DNA of 64,000 bases from Nageia nagi. Its lineage: Eukaryota; Pinophyta. The stretch covers positions 28,582,001 to 28,646,000 of the forward strand of contig JBITNC010000002.1 in NCBI GenBank assembly GCA_050084985.1, written 5' to 3'. The notes beneath the pieces are model-generated. The model was given only the letters and a program-made list of their open reading frames with translations. It searched no databases and was not told the DNA's origin. This document shows positions 54,665 to 64,000 of this stretch, in pieces (positions within the stretch are counted from its first letter, which is position 1; the number at the start of each line of letters is the position of its first letter). The position numbers were made by a program, and so were the translations under genes.

Positions 54665-56170
54665 CAGTAGCTGAAGATAAATTATTAAATGATTTTCATC
54701 TAATAATATGTTATCAATAAAAATGTGACCAAGAATAGCTACTAGTTACAAATTAGTTACCTACTTAGTTGGAGTCGGTAGACTACTGCTGCAGCTGATG
54801 CAATATTCCTCAGTTTAGTATACTCTAGCTGATGTTAAGTGTTCTTCACTTCAGAAATTAATAATTTCAAGAATAAGAGCCAAGAAAATTAGAGATAAAT
54901 GTAATTTGATTTTCAGTAGATAATAGAACATTTATATCATATCTGAAGGGGAATTTTGAACTCGATACATACGGACATTTTCAATTTTTCAGGTTAAAGC
55001 AATTTGTTTCTTATGTTATTATGATTAACGCTGCAACTGTGCAAAATGGATATCTCTTTATATAAAAGAAATTGTTTTGCATCTTTTTTTCAGCAAACTA
55101 ATTAGTTATTTTTAAGTAAAACGGGTTTCCCAAACCAACAAACAATAACTGAGCCTAGGTAGGACATGGTCCTTAAACAGATTTCTCATGTGGGCAGGAG
55201 ATCCATAAGAGAGGATTATGAGGTATGTGCAAGGCTATAAAGATTTTGGCATTTGGTACTCCCCTTCTAATAGGCTTGAATAGGTTGGCTTTAGTGCAAC
55301 TGATTGAACAGGATCTATGATGATCATAGAAGCAATGTAGGTTATGTATTCGGTTTGGGAAGTGATGCAATATCTTGGTGTTCTAAGAAGCAAGCAACAG
55401 TTACCTTGAAGTCAAAGGACTTCATGAGCATGCCAAGCAATATGGTTGAAGGCAAATATTTTTTATTTTGGTTTGAATCAAGGTTCAGCTACAGTGATCT
55501 GTTAAGTTTACCATTGCAATAACAAAGAATCCAATATTTCATGGTAGAACCAAACATGCAGATATTCATAATCACTTGATTACAGATTTAGTTGGTAACG
55601 ACAATGCCAAGTTACCACAGTGAAAATGAAGGGGTAGAACAATGACACAAATTTATAAACAATGATGTCCATTTATTGTGGATTTCCAAATTGAAGATAA
55701 TTACAAAAAGACTAAAGTTGTCCTGCTAAGTGATTAATTAGTTTGACTTGTTGAGTAGATGTGGAATATTCTACGCTTTCATGCATGGCATGTTGTCAAT
55801 ATAAGTGTGACTAGCATTAGCTAGCAGTTAAAGAATTAGCTATCTATTTTTGTTGAATTTGAAGACTAGTGGTTAACAATGCCATATTTCTCAATTTACT
55901 ATAGTTGACGTTTGCTAAGAGTATTCTTCACTTCACAAATTGATAATTTCAAGAATAACTAGTTGATGTTTATTAAGAGTATTCTTCACTTCATAAATTG
56001 ATAATTTCAAGAATAAGAACCATGAGCATCGAGATGAATGTAAATTGATATTCAGTATATAAGAAAATATTTGTATCAGATCAAAAGAGGACTACCGAAT
56101 TCAAAAGAGTTGTATCCATATTTTCAGGTTAACTGGTTTCTTATTTCTTATAATCCATAATACCAAGCAA
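54665..56170 (+). mobile_element. Degenerate copia remnant with LTR-like direct repeats
   Basis: Two diverged direct repeats flank an RNase H fragment. The left is about 54665-55160 and the right about 55748-56170; they share ATGTTxTCAATAxAA, TTCTTCACTTCA, AATTTCAAGAATAAGA and TTTTCAGGTTAA. The right copy starts near TGTTGAGTAG (55749) and has an internal ~65-bp duplication (55905-56005). Spacing and content fit a small, mostly deleted copia element. LTR ends and target duplication could not be fixed. A further copy of the left-repeat end is seen at 58680-58930. Confidence 0.5.
55176..55600 (+). pseudogene. Copia RNase H fragment
   Basis: Reads MRYVQGYKDFGIWYSPSNRL, then SNVGYVFGLGSDAISWCSKK with QATVTL, and after a frame change ITKNPIFHGRTKHADIHNHL. 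These are the last RT-RNase H blocks of copia pol. The wording differs from elements 1-3, so this is another lineage. Stops and frame changes make it inactive. Confidence 0.82.
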
Positions 56171-56899
56171 GTAATCAAGAATGCCAAGTCATGTTACCCG
56201 AATTTAGTAACCAGCAAGTCTGTTTTGTCAACTGCCAACATGTTAAGGAAAACTCACGATTACTCACAAGTCAAATCAAGGGAAATTACTTGCTGGGTAA
56301 TTGCCAACTAGATGCCAACAAGACTAAAAAGAATAGTAGCAAAAATTTGCAATTGATCTAGAGTCCCATGGTGGCCGACTTGAAATAAGTAATCAACCAC
56401 CGACTTGACAAGTACTCATGTTTTTTTTTATTGCTGAGCCTTTTCCAAGTCGAACGCCAAACAAGTTTTTGCTGAGATAACTATGCTAAAAAGTAATCAT
56501 TTGCATTAAACTTGTTGAATGGCTCGAAAGGTTATACAAAAACTGATAAGTAATAGTGTTAAGAGGCCGAAGTTATGATCCAGTAACCATTACTAGATTT
56601 CCCACCGTATTTGTAAGCTGTTTTTTGTGTAAATATTAAATTTTTTTTATTGCTAGGGTTTAGACTTGTAAATTTATACATCTTTTCAGCTGCCAATTAA
56701 GATTTCTGATTTTTCTTTCACTTTCCACTTGCAGCTTGCGTTTCTATCATTTTGATTTGGGAAGATGATTAGTACCTGGTGGAAAAACTAAAAATGCATT
56801 TGCAACTACTGCAGCGATCTCATAAATGGGGGCACCCACAGAATATGATACCACTTGCACGGAGTAATTTGCCACAATGGTAGGCCTTGTGATAGAGAG
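56171..56899. other. No gene recognised
   Basis: Non-coding. A splice-acceptor-like pyrimidine stretch ending CACTTGCAG lies near 56726-56735, upstream of the hAT remains. Confidence 0.4.
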
Positions 56900-58420
56900 A
56901 GGACGGAGGTGATGTGGCTAGTCAATGCCAAGTTGGAAGCCAAGAAAAGAAATATTGAGGCCATGGCAAGGGTTTATACGACATAAGCTATGCAACCTAC
57001 AATGCTTTGATTTTCAGCAAAATTTGATGGTGTTAGTGATCCTGCAGCAAGCATCATTAGCCTTTGAATCAGACATGGGGCTAATAGTGCATGGTCTAGC
57101 ACAGCTACATGTAATTTTTTATATGAAGAGACATCCCACTCTGAAGGGCACCAGATCATGGAATAAAGATAAACAAATTGGGACAAAGAAGGCATGTGCA
57201 AATATTTGGTATTTTCTGACAATCCATTCAAAGTTGCCAAGTCACTATCTTGAGAATATATGGTCAAATACAATAGGTGTTTGTAGACCTTGGTTCAAAC
57301 CACCCACTTATCATGAATTTCAAGCCCATGCTTTAGGAAGTTGTCAATGATATTCAATTGATTATTAATTAGAAGAAGAAATATTGAAGGAGGAGTTACA
57401 GCATAATCATAAAGAAGATGAACGATGAGAGGAATAGAACTCTTATCAACTTCCTTACTTATTCTAAAGAGAATTTGCTATTTTTCTCTACATAGATGCC
57501 TCGTCAAAAATTAAAAATGCAATATGCGTTGGCAGTACAATCAGGGAGGTCATCATAGAGTTGATGCCCAAAATCATGTGCGAATAATCAACAGCAATGC
57601 AACTTTGTATGTGGTGGCAAGAAAAATAATTGAGAAAAGGTATCCTATTACTTTTTGGACTCCAAATGTTTCCCATTGTCTCAAATCTCATGCTCAAGGA
57701 CATTGGGAAACATAGTTGAGTGAAACAAGTGGTAGAGAAGGCCAAAAAACACAACAAAATTTATCTATGACCATACATGGATCCTCAGATTGGTGAAATA
57801 ATTTAATTTAAAGAAGAAACTTATCTAAAGGAACAACCTAGTGTGACTCATTTCACTACAAACTCCATTACATTGTAGATTTTGCACGAATCATGAGCTT
57901 CTTTAAAGAGAATATTTGTCAACAAGGAGTCTATGACCTCCAAATATGGCCATTCAAGAAACTTTTTCAAGTTTAATTTCCATTTTCAAAATTTTTAGTT
58001 TCATGTTGTGCTTGCGATTTGCAATTCACTTATTTGATTTTTCTTGCAATTTTCCAAGCCCTTGGTGAAAGTGCTTCGTATAGTTAACAAGGATGTTTCT
58101 AATGAAACACTTATAGGCTACATTTATGAGGTAATGGATACAGGGATGGAGACTATAGCGACCTTCTACAACTGTGTGGAGAGAAAGCACCATCTCATTT
58201 AGAACATTATCAAGAAAAGATGGTTGAATTAGTTGCATAGGCCTTTATATGTAGCAGGTACAACTTGAATCCCAAGTATTTATATGATTAAAATTTTGTG
58301 CAGACAAGGTCGTAATTGGCCTGCATATGATCGTTAAGTGTATGCTGCCCACCGATGAATTGAAGAACCAAACAATAAACAAATTGTGGATTTACAAGCC
58401 TGCAAAGGGCTAACTATTGT
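56900..58420 (+). pseudogene. hAT transposase, DUF659-type (decayed)
   Basis: Successive hAT blocks are readable with frame changes and stops: WSNTIGVCRPWFKPPTYHEF (DUF659 start, ~57250-57330), FLYIDASSKIKNA, IINSNATLYVVARKIIEKRY, TFWTPNVSHCLK (~57650), LKDIGK, VKQVVEKAKKHNKIY, THFTTNSITL, ASLKRIFVN, VLKVLRIVNKDVSNETLIGY (~58070), YEVMDTGMETI, KKRWLN and LHRPLYVAGT (~58250). These follow the usual order of plant hAT proteins with a DUF659 domain. The 141-codon open piece at 56925-57350 includes its start. The first catalytic Asp of the DUF659 region and terminal inverted repeats were not found. Confidence 0.82.
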
Positions 58421-59431
58421 TAAGCCCTAGCCCTATTTGTATCCAACAAAGGAAGACTCGACGACAAAGTATACTTATGATTGTTAATTGTTATCAAGTT
58501 TTTAAGCTCATGATTGTCCATTTTCTAATTTCTTCATGTGCACTAAATGAATAGTTTAGTTCAATTTTCATCTTCATATGTACTAAATTAATGATTGTCC
58601 TTAGTTTGTACATTTCTTTGATTCTATTTCACCGTTATTAATAAACAATGTTGCCTATCTAGTTTCTAACACCATGTTTCATGCTCAATTCAATGGTTGA
58701 TGTGAAAAATTTGTGTCCCAAAACCAAACACGTTTTTGCTGAGTCCAAGTATGGTATCCGTTTTACTATATTATTATTTTGTGCTTGATGGTGCAGCGTA
58801 TATGTCTCTTTTTAATACCAAAAATTGTTTGCATTGCTTTTCAGTAAACTAATCAGTTGAGTAACAAGAGGCTCCCCAAACAACAATATCGATGTGGGAC
58901 AACTATTCCTTTGTTGCATTCAATACAGATGCTACTAAACCTATAACTGATTCATTTAGTCTTTGAGCACAAAAACATTTTTAGAACATTTAAGACAGAA
59001 GGCAGTAATATTGTCCCAAAACTTTATTTCATCCAACAGGACTGTTTAAAATCTTTGAACTATAATGCTGCATTGAACACTCCAAGAGATACTCCAGTAA
59101 CAGAAACTCTGAGGTTTCCATGACTGTGTGACCTTCTCTGCTTAAGTCATGCTCATAGTCCATTTTCAGGAGTACAACAGCATATTATTTTTTTGTCAAA
59201 ATAAACCACCAGTGACAGCCTTCAAGATTCTCACGTGTATCAGCAATTTCAAGCCCTCTGTAATATTGCAGTTTACTATTGGGTTATGGTTAAATAAACT
59301 GTCTTGGATTAATGAAATTAGAAAAGGGTGGTTTAATCATGTATGATTTGCCTTGTCCTTGTGGGATTCTAGGTTACAAATTCATTCTGCAAAAAGAGAA
59401 ATTTCTCATAGAGTGGTTTTCTAAATTGTCA
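58421..59431. other. Non-coding, with a repeat copy at 58680-58930
   Basis: 58680-58930 resembles 55015-55170 (TTTCAGTAAACTAATCAGTT against TTTCAGCAAACTAATTAGTT; both then run into a CCCCAAACA/CCCAAACCAACA box). The rest shows no gene. The short plus frames at 59149-59346 and 59312-59527 have no known features. Confidence 0.5.
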
Positions 59432-60850
59432 TGTTGTGCCTGCACAACACACCCCAAAATTTCAAATTTTGGAGGACCCAATTTTGGCCAAAACAATGAA
59501 GGAAATTGTTTCAGAAGCACAAGGTAAAAAGTTCTTGAATACCTTAAGGGGGAATGGAGACCTTGAAGATAAAACACTATCAAAATCTGAGCCAAGACCA
59601 CTTTTGAAAAATCAGGTTTTCCCCAATTTGCACTTGACAATGGTCTTAAAATTTGCACCGGTTTGAGGTCTTAAAAACTTTCAAAAAACAAAGTTCCCTA
59701 GTATTTTGCACCATTTTGACCTCTTAAAGCATGTTCGCATCATTTGGAAGTCTTAAAATGTAAGATGTCTTTTTGGTGAGAAATACACAATCACATCATT
59801 TCCTAGTCTTAAAAAGTAAATGTCTTTTTGGTGCCAAATACACACAGTCGCATCATTTGGAAGTCTTAAAATGTAAGATGCTTGAGAAATGCAAAATAAG
59901 CCCATTCGCACCATTTTGAGATGCTAAAAAGACCCAAAAAACCAAATTTGCATCTCAGAGAAGTCTTAAAAGGCCAAAAGGGCAAATTTGTACCTCATAA
60001 AGGCATTAAAATTTGTAAGACTATTGAAGCATGTGAATTCCGTTCATTCGTGCCTTAGGAGTGTGTTGTGCCCGCACAACACACCCCAAAATATTAAAAT
60101 TTTGAAGACCCACTTTTGGACAAACAATGGAGAGAATTGCCTTGAAGGTACAAGATGAAGTATTTTTAATGCCTCGAAGGGAATGGAGACTTGAAAAGTG
60201 GAAAAGATCAAGATCAAAGCCAAGACCACTTTGTGAAGACGAAAGAGCAAATTTGGATTATCTTGAGGGCTTATAAAGGTCAAGAGGCGGATTTGCACCA
60301 TTCTAGTGTCTTACAAGCCCAAAACGGAAAGTTTGCACCTCAAGGAAGTCTTAAAAGGGCCTAAATGTGCATTTCCACCATTTTGGGGTCTTACAATGCA
60401 AAAAGGAGGATTCACACCATTTTGGGGCCTTATAGTGCGAAAAGAAGGATTCGCACCATTTCAAGCTCTTACAATGCAAAAACGACTTGCACCATTTCAG
60501 CATCTTATAGGGGACAAAGAAGGTCACACCATTTTGAGGTCTTACAAGGGCAAAGAGCAATTCCGCACCTTTAGAGGGTCTTATAGTGAAGAAAGAAGGA
60601 TTTCGCACCATCTTAAAGAAGGCCAAGAACCAAGTCGCACCTCATGGGAGTTTTAAAATGGCTTGCAATTTCGCACCTTTGGAGGGTTTTACGATGCAAA
60701 AAGAAGGATTTTGCATCATTTTGGTGTCTTACCAAACTCAAATGTCAAGTTCACACCTAATGAGAACCATAAAAGGATAAGATTTAGTTGTTTTAGTGCA
60801 AAATCCCCTAGTTGCACCATTTGGGAGCATTAAGAAAGTTAAGACCAAAT
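59432..60850 (+). repeat. Two repeat/LTR-like starts with a short-unit GCACCATTTT array
   Basis: At 59432 and again at 60064 the sequence opens with an 18-bp palindrome (TGTTGTGCCTGCACAACA; TGTTGTGCCCGCACAACA) followed by CACCCCAAAAT. The next ~200 bp are homologous ('AATGGAGACTTGAA', 'AAGCCAAGACCACTTT'), giving a ~630-bp direct repeat. Both then pass into loose ~40-55-bp units of the type CGCACCATTTTGAGGTCTTA-CAATGCAAAAAGAAGGAT, more than twenty in all up to 60830. Frames inside (e.g. 60306-60656) are by-products of the repeat. Confidence 0.75.
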
Positions 60851-61405
60851 AGTCAGAAACTTATCTATTTCTCTAAACTTTGGGACTAAAAAGACCTTTG
60901 TGAGAACATCCATAAATCCCCTTTTAAACACAAAAGATTAACAAGGTGGCAATCAAAATACATGGGATGTGACCAACTAAAGAGGTGGCCAAAAACTTAA
61001 CAAGGTATCTTGTTTAGAACAACATTAAACAATCAAATAGTAACAAACCTATCTATTTCTCAGTGAAATTTGGCACTAAAAAGAACTTTGTGAGAACATC
61101 TCAAATCCCCCTTTAAGCATAAAAGATTAACAAGGTGGAAACAAGCATACATGGGATATGACCAACTAAAGTATAGGCCAAAAACTTAACAAGGTATCTT
61201 GTTTAGAACAAAATTAAACAATCAAATAGTGACAAGCCTATCTATTTCTCTGTGAAATTTGGCACTGAAATGAACATTGCGAGAACATCCTCAAACCGTC
61301 CTTTTAAGCCTTCAAGATTATCAAGGTGGCAACCACCATACATGGAATGTGACCAACTAAAGTGGTGGCCAAACATTTGATAAGGTATCTTGAATACGGT
61401 AACTG
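60851..61405 (+). repeat. ~189-bp tandem repeat, three units
   Basis: Units start at 60851, 61039 and 61228 (AGTxAxAAxC-TTATCTATTTCTC; later GATTAACAAGGTGG and AAAACTTAACAAGGTATCTT). The first two are nearly identical in layout and the third is shortened at its end. No coding. They lie between the GCACCATTTT array and the LINE fragment. Confidence 0.92.
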
Positions 61406-61530
61406 GCATGGCCTATGCAGAGTCTGGAATGACAAATATTAGCAAAATTTCCAACACCCCTAGCAATATGCATATTAAGGAACCATTGTTAAACTAGAAT
61501 TTATGTGGTTACAACATCCCAGGCACCAAG

Positions 61531-62205
61531 ATGTTTATCGTGGCTTCTAAACTAAAGCATATTGAAAAGGAGATCAAAATTTGGAATAAACAAGTCTTTG
61601 GGAATATCTATGGACAAAAGGAAAAGCTCAAACAGGAACTCTTACAAGTAGAAGAGGAAGTTAACAAGAGAGGCATGAATATAAGTGCAGCTCTTTTCTG
61701 TAAAGAACAGGAACTCCAATCAGACTTGCATACTGTTAAAGAAACGTTTTTGGAAACAAAAATCAAGAAATGATTGGCTTAAGGAGGGAGCTAGAAACAT
61801 GAGAATCTTTCATGTTTCGACCCTTAAGCACAGAAATTCAGCTACATTTAAAGAGATTTTGTTGAATAATCAAATGTCTACTGATTTAGAAGATCAGATT
61901 CAGCAAACAGCTATTAACTATTTTAAATCTCTATTCTCCAAAGACAGAAAGGATAATGAAGAAGCAATCAGTAGCATACTAGAGAATATTCCTAATCTGG
62001 TGTCCAAAGAATTGAGTGAAAGCCTCCTTAAGAAAATTAGAAGAGAAGTTAAATCTGCTGTGTTTTTGTTTGGCAAAGAAAAAGCTACAAGTCCTGATGG
62101 GTTTTGAGTAGGTTTCTTTCAAGCCATTTGGGATATTGGTTAAAAAGATGACATTACTGCTGTCCAAGAATCTCTAATTGCAGGAAATATTCTGAAGAAA
62201 GAAAG
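61531..62205 (+). pseudogene. LINE ORF2 fragment (region before and at start of RT)
   Basis: Reads ASKLKHIEKEIKIWNKQVFG, then after a frame change NDWLKEGARNMRIFHVSTLK, QTAINYFKSLFS, VFLFGKEKATSPDGF (the P-G-P-D-G block), FFQAIWDIG and AGNILKK. These are consecutive blocks of plant LINE ORF2. It is cut at 62205 by the sequence starting TGTTGTGC. Two stops (after DGF and after WDIG) and one frame change. Different LINE copy from LINE B. Confidence 0.85.
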
Positions 62206-64000
62206 TGTTGTGCATACACAACACCACCCCAAAAAATTTGCATTTTTGAGGAAATTTGAGTGAAGTTGAGAGGATGACTAGCGAAAGGATGCATATTTTT
62301 GTAAAACCAAGCTTCAAAATTAGTCTAAATCGTGGTTGCATGTTTTTGGGTGAGTGCAAAAGCACTCACTGAAAACGGTGCACCCAACCAAAATTTGCAT
62401 TTTTCAAGGTCAAAATCTGCATTTTTCAAGGTCAAAATCTGCATTTTCATGTCTAAATCACACATATTAATGCCAATGAGTCACTCCATCATCATTGATT
62501 GAAGAGAACTTTCCAATACATTGCATTTTGGAGTCATTCTGGTCAATTTTGGGAAATTTGGATAAGTTTTTACCTTTGGCGCACCAAATTTGCATAGTGG
62601 AAAAGCACCCCTTTAAAATGGTGCGACCAAGTGGTTAAAGGCAGTTTGGGGACTTAGAATTTTTATGAAAATTGCTTAGGTGCATGCTTTTGGGTGAGTG
62701 CAAAAGCACTCTTCTAAAATGGTGCCTCCAGCCAAAAGTGTCATACCATGCATTGGGCCAATTTTTGCATCAATCATCATGTGACACCTGTCCTTTGGGG
62801 ATTGCATATTATAAAAGGGTTTCATGTTAGTTCATTAGCACTTTGGGTCATTCAATCTTCATTATGCATCAATTTTTGCAAAGGGCATCAAAAGCACTAC
62901 CCCAAAATGGTGCAGTCTCTGTACTGGTGCATTTCAGGTCACTTTTTTTGCAAGTTATTCTGGTTTGAGCAATTCAAGACCCAAAAATAGTTGGGTGCAT
63001 GCTTTTCAAGGAGTGCAAAAGCACTCATCAAAAACGGTGCGTCAACCTTCCAAACACCCAAATCCAAGTCAAAAATTTTGATTAAGTATGGGGAAATCGC
63101 ATTAATGAGAATTAAACCAAAGTTTGTGACCCAGACACATGTTTTCCAAGAAGTGCAAAAGCACTCATCAAATTTGGTGCACCCAGATTCAAGGGGGTAT
63201 TTTGCGAGCACAAATTTGATTGAGTCCTGTAACCAAGGATGCACTAGGGGCATGGATTTGAAAGGGTGAAAAAGGACTCATTGAAAATGGTGCACCCTTC
63301 CTCCTAGACATGCATTGGACCTAACCATTGACCAATCCCAATGTGATATGTGTCATGGACCCAAATCTATGAATATCAGCTCACCCTTTAGCGTTTTCAT
63401 CTCATTTCATTTTGCCCAAATGCTCCCAATCGCACCATTTTCAAGTAGTGCAAAAGGACTAACCCAAAATAATGCGCCCAAGAGAAACAAGCTTACTAGA
63501 ACCCCTACATCATGTTATCCCATTTTTTTGGTAAAGTAATGTCTTTGGCAGTTTGCTCCATTTTTCTTTTGCCTTTTTGGCTGACTAACCTAAGAGCATG
63601 ATTTTTCTTCTTTTCTTCTTCTTTTCTACATTATTTTTGCTGAAAATCTAGGGCACATTTTTGCATAGTGAAAAAGCATCCATCTGAAATGGTGCACCCT
63701 AACCTGGAAGGATGATAAGAAATATTCTTCTAAGTATGGAAATCTTGCCTAAGAGTTGTGAGATTTGATTTTTTTGTGCCTTTCTCCACCAAGAAGCTAG
63801 GCACATGGTTTTCTGGGAGTGCGAAAGCACTCATCAAAAATGGTGCGCCCAGGAAGAAAGTGATTGGACTTTGGCTAAGTGTTGGACAGTCAAGGGTAAG
63901 AAGGAGAAGGTAACGAGTGGCACCTCATGCATCGAGCCGCCCTCTTCTCGAATAGTGAGCTTACATAGTTCATTTCTTGTTTATAAAAGGGCACTCGTTG
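62206..64000 (+). mobile_element. LTR-like U3 region with hairpin repeats, running off the window
   Basis: Starts TGTTGTGCATACACAACA and CACCCC inside a LINE, as a new insertion would. About ten copies of a motif follow, near 62355, 62598, 62698, 62885, 63014, 63152, 63263, 63437, 63665 and 63818. The best copies read GAGTGC-AAAA-GCACTC then ATCAAAAATGGTGCxCCCA. The spacing is irregular (100-243 bp). A TATA box lies at 63982. TG start, insertion into a LINE and a TATA box 1.78 kb later fit the U3 of a long LTR, with the remainder outside the window. The other end, needed for proof, is not visible. Frames in this stretch are fortuitous. Confidence 0.6.
63982..63989 (+). promoter_or_regulatory. 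TATA box near the window end
   Basis: TATAAAAG in the context TTGTTTATAAAAGGGCAC, about 1.78 kb downstream of the LTR-like start at 62206. Expected core promoter of the LTR. Confidence 0.5.

Noticed and set aside
59020-59165. Possible minus-strand exon (reads ETSEFLLLEYLLECSMQHYS in one frame)
   Set aside because: Three frames are partly open, splice sites are weak, and no link to the candidate exon at 54184 could be shown.
60306-60656. 116-codon plus-strand frame and its shadows
   Set aside because: It consists of the short repeat unit translated over and over, so it is a repeat by-product.
61039-61530. Tandem units as a LINE 5' promoter array
   Set aside because: The LINE fragment next to it begins inside ORF2, not at a LINE 5' end, so a promoter-monomer reading is not supported.

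Overview
This window is transposable-element DNA from a large, repeat-rich plant nuclear genome. It is AT-rich (roughly one third G+C by eye). It holds no bacterial-type genes, rRNA, tRNA or CRISPR array that I can see. Plant Ty1/copia polyproteins, plant-type LINE ORFs (DUF4283 plus zinc knuckle, and a zf-RVT tail), a hAT transposase with DUF659-like sequence and a captured PPR gene fragment all point to a seed plant. The density of old, nested, solo and decayed LTR elements suggests a gymnosperm such as a conifer, but the sequence alone does not prove that. Only one long retrotransposon frame is still open: the copia RT-RNase H at 7759-9231.

Layout. (1) 1-12.6 kb is a four-level nest. A Ty3/gypsy-like element (1-1384, resuming at 10891 with its LTR at 10981) is interrupted by a 5'-truncated copia element 1. 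Element 1 holds a solo copia LTR (4165-4670, TSD CCTCC) and, inside its own 3' LTR, a complete chimeric copia element 2 (5550-10761). Element 2 has lost gag, protease and integrase, and instead carries a PPR gene fragment and a GC-rich segment. (2) 12.6-15.9 kb holds a minus-strand gypsy LTR and tail, split by another solo copia LTR (14551-15054, TSD GGTGC). (3) 15.96-18.1 kb is two kinds of tandem array, one of 35-58 bp units and one of eight ~183-bp units, followed by a TATA box and a decayed, unrecognised ~3.2-kb reading frame (18.87-22.0 kb). (4) 23.6-31 kb holds gypsy-type LTRs and internal parts in both orientations. (5) 31.6-35.7 kb is a decayed plus-strand gypsy gag, protease and G-patch region. 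(6) 37.5-39.4 kb holds a small Arg/Ser-rich ORF and LINE ORF1 remains. (7) 39.4-52.7 kb is a second LINE, interrupted by a full-length 8.5-kb copia element 3 (39627-48150, TSD GCATT) and by an unrelated solo LTR (49963-50629, TSD GGGGG). (8) 52.8-58.4 kb holds hAT transposase remains, a copia RNase H remnant and one possible host exon. (9) 59.4-64.0 kb holds three repeat or LTR starts opening with an 18-bp palindrome, dense short-repeat arrays, a 189-bp triplication, a LINE fragment, and a probable LTR U3 containing hairpin-forming repeats that ends in a TATA box.

The most interesting structure is shared by all three copia elements. Between the end of pol and the 3' LTR lies about 0.85-1.4 kb (element-specific) of non-coding DNA. 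It is bracketed by two near-identical polypurine tracts and carries a ~49-bp tandem repeat. Each repeat unit can form two small hairpins, and the stem of the larger one shows compensatory base changes between units. Also notable are the gene-capturing chimera (element 2), a CpG-rich insert at a comparable leader position in element 3, and the hairpin-studded U3-like region at 62.2-64 kb. Relative ages: element 2 LTRs differ at about 11 of ~495 positions by eye, and element 3 LTRs at about 40 of ~500, so element 2 is the younger insertion.
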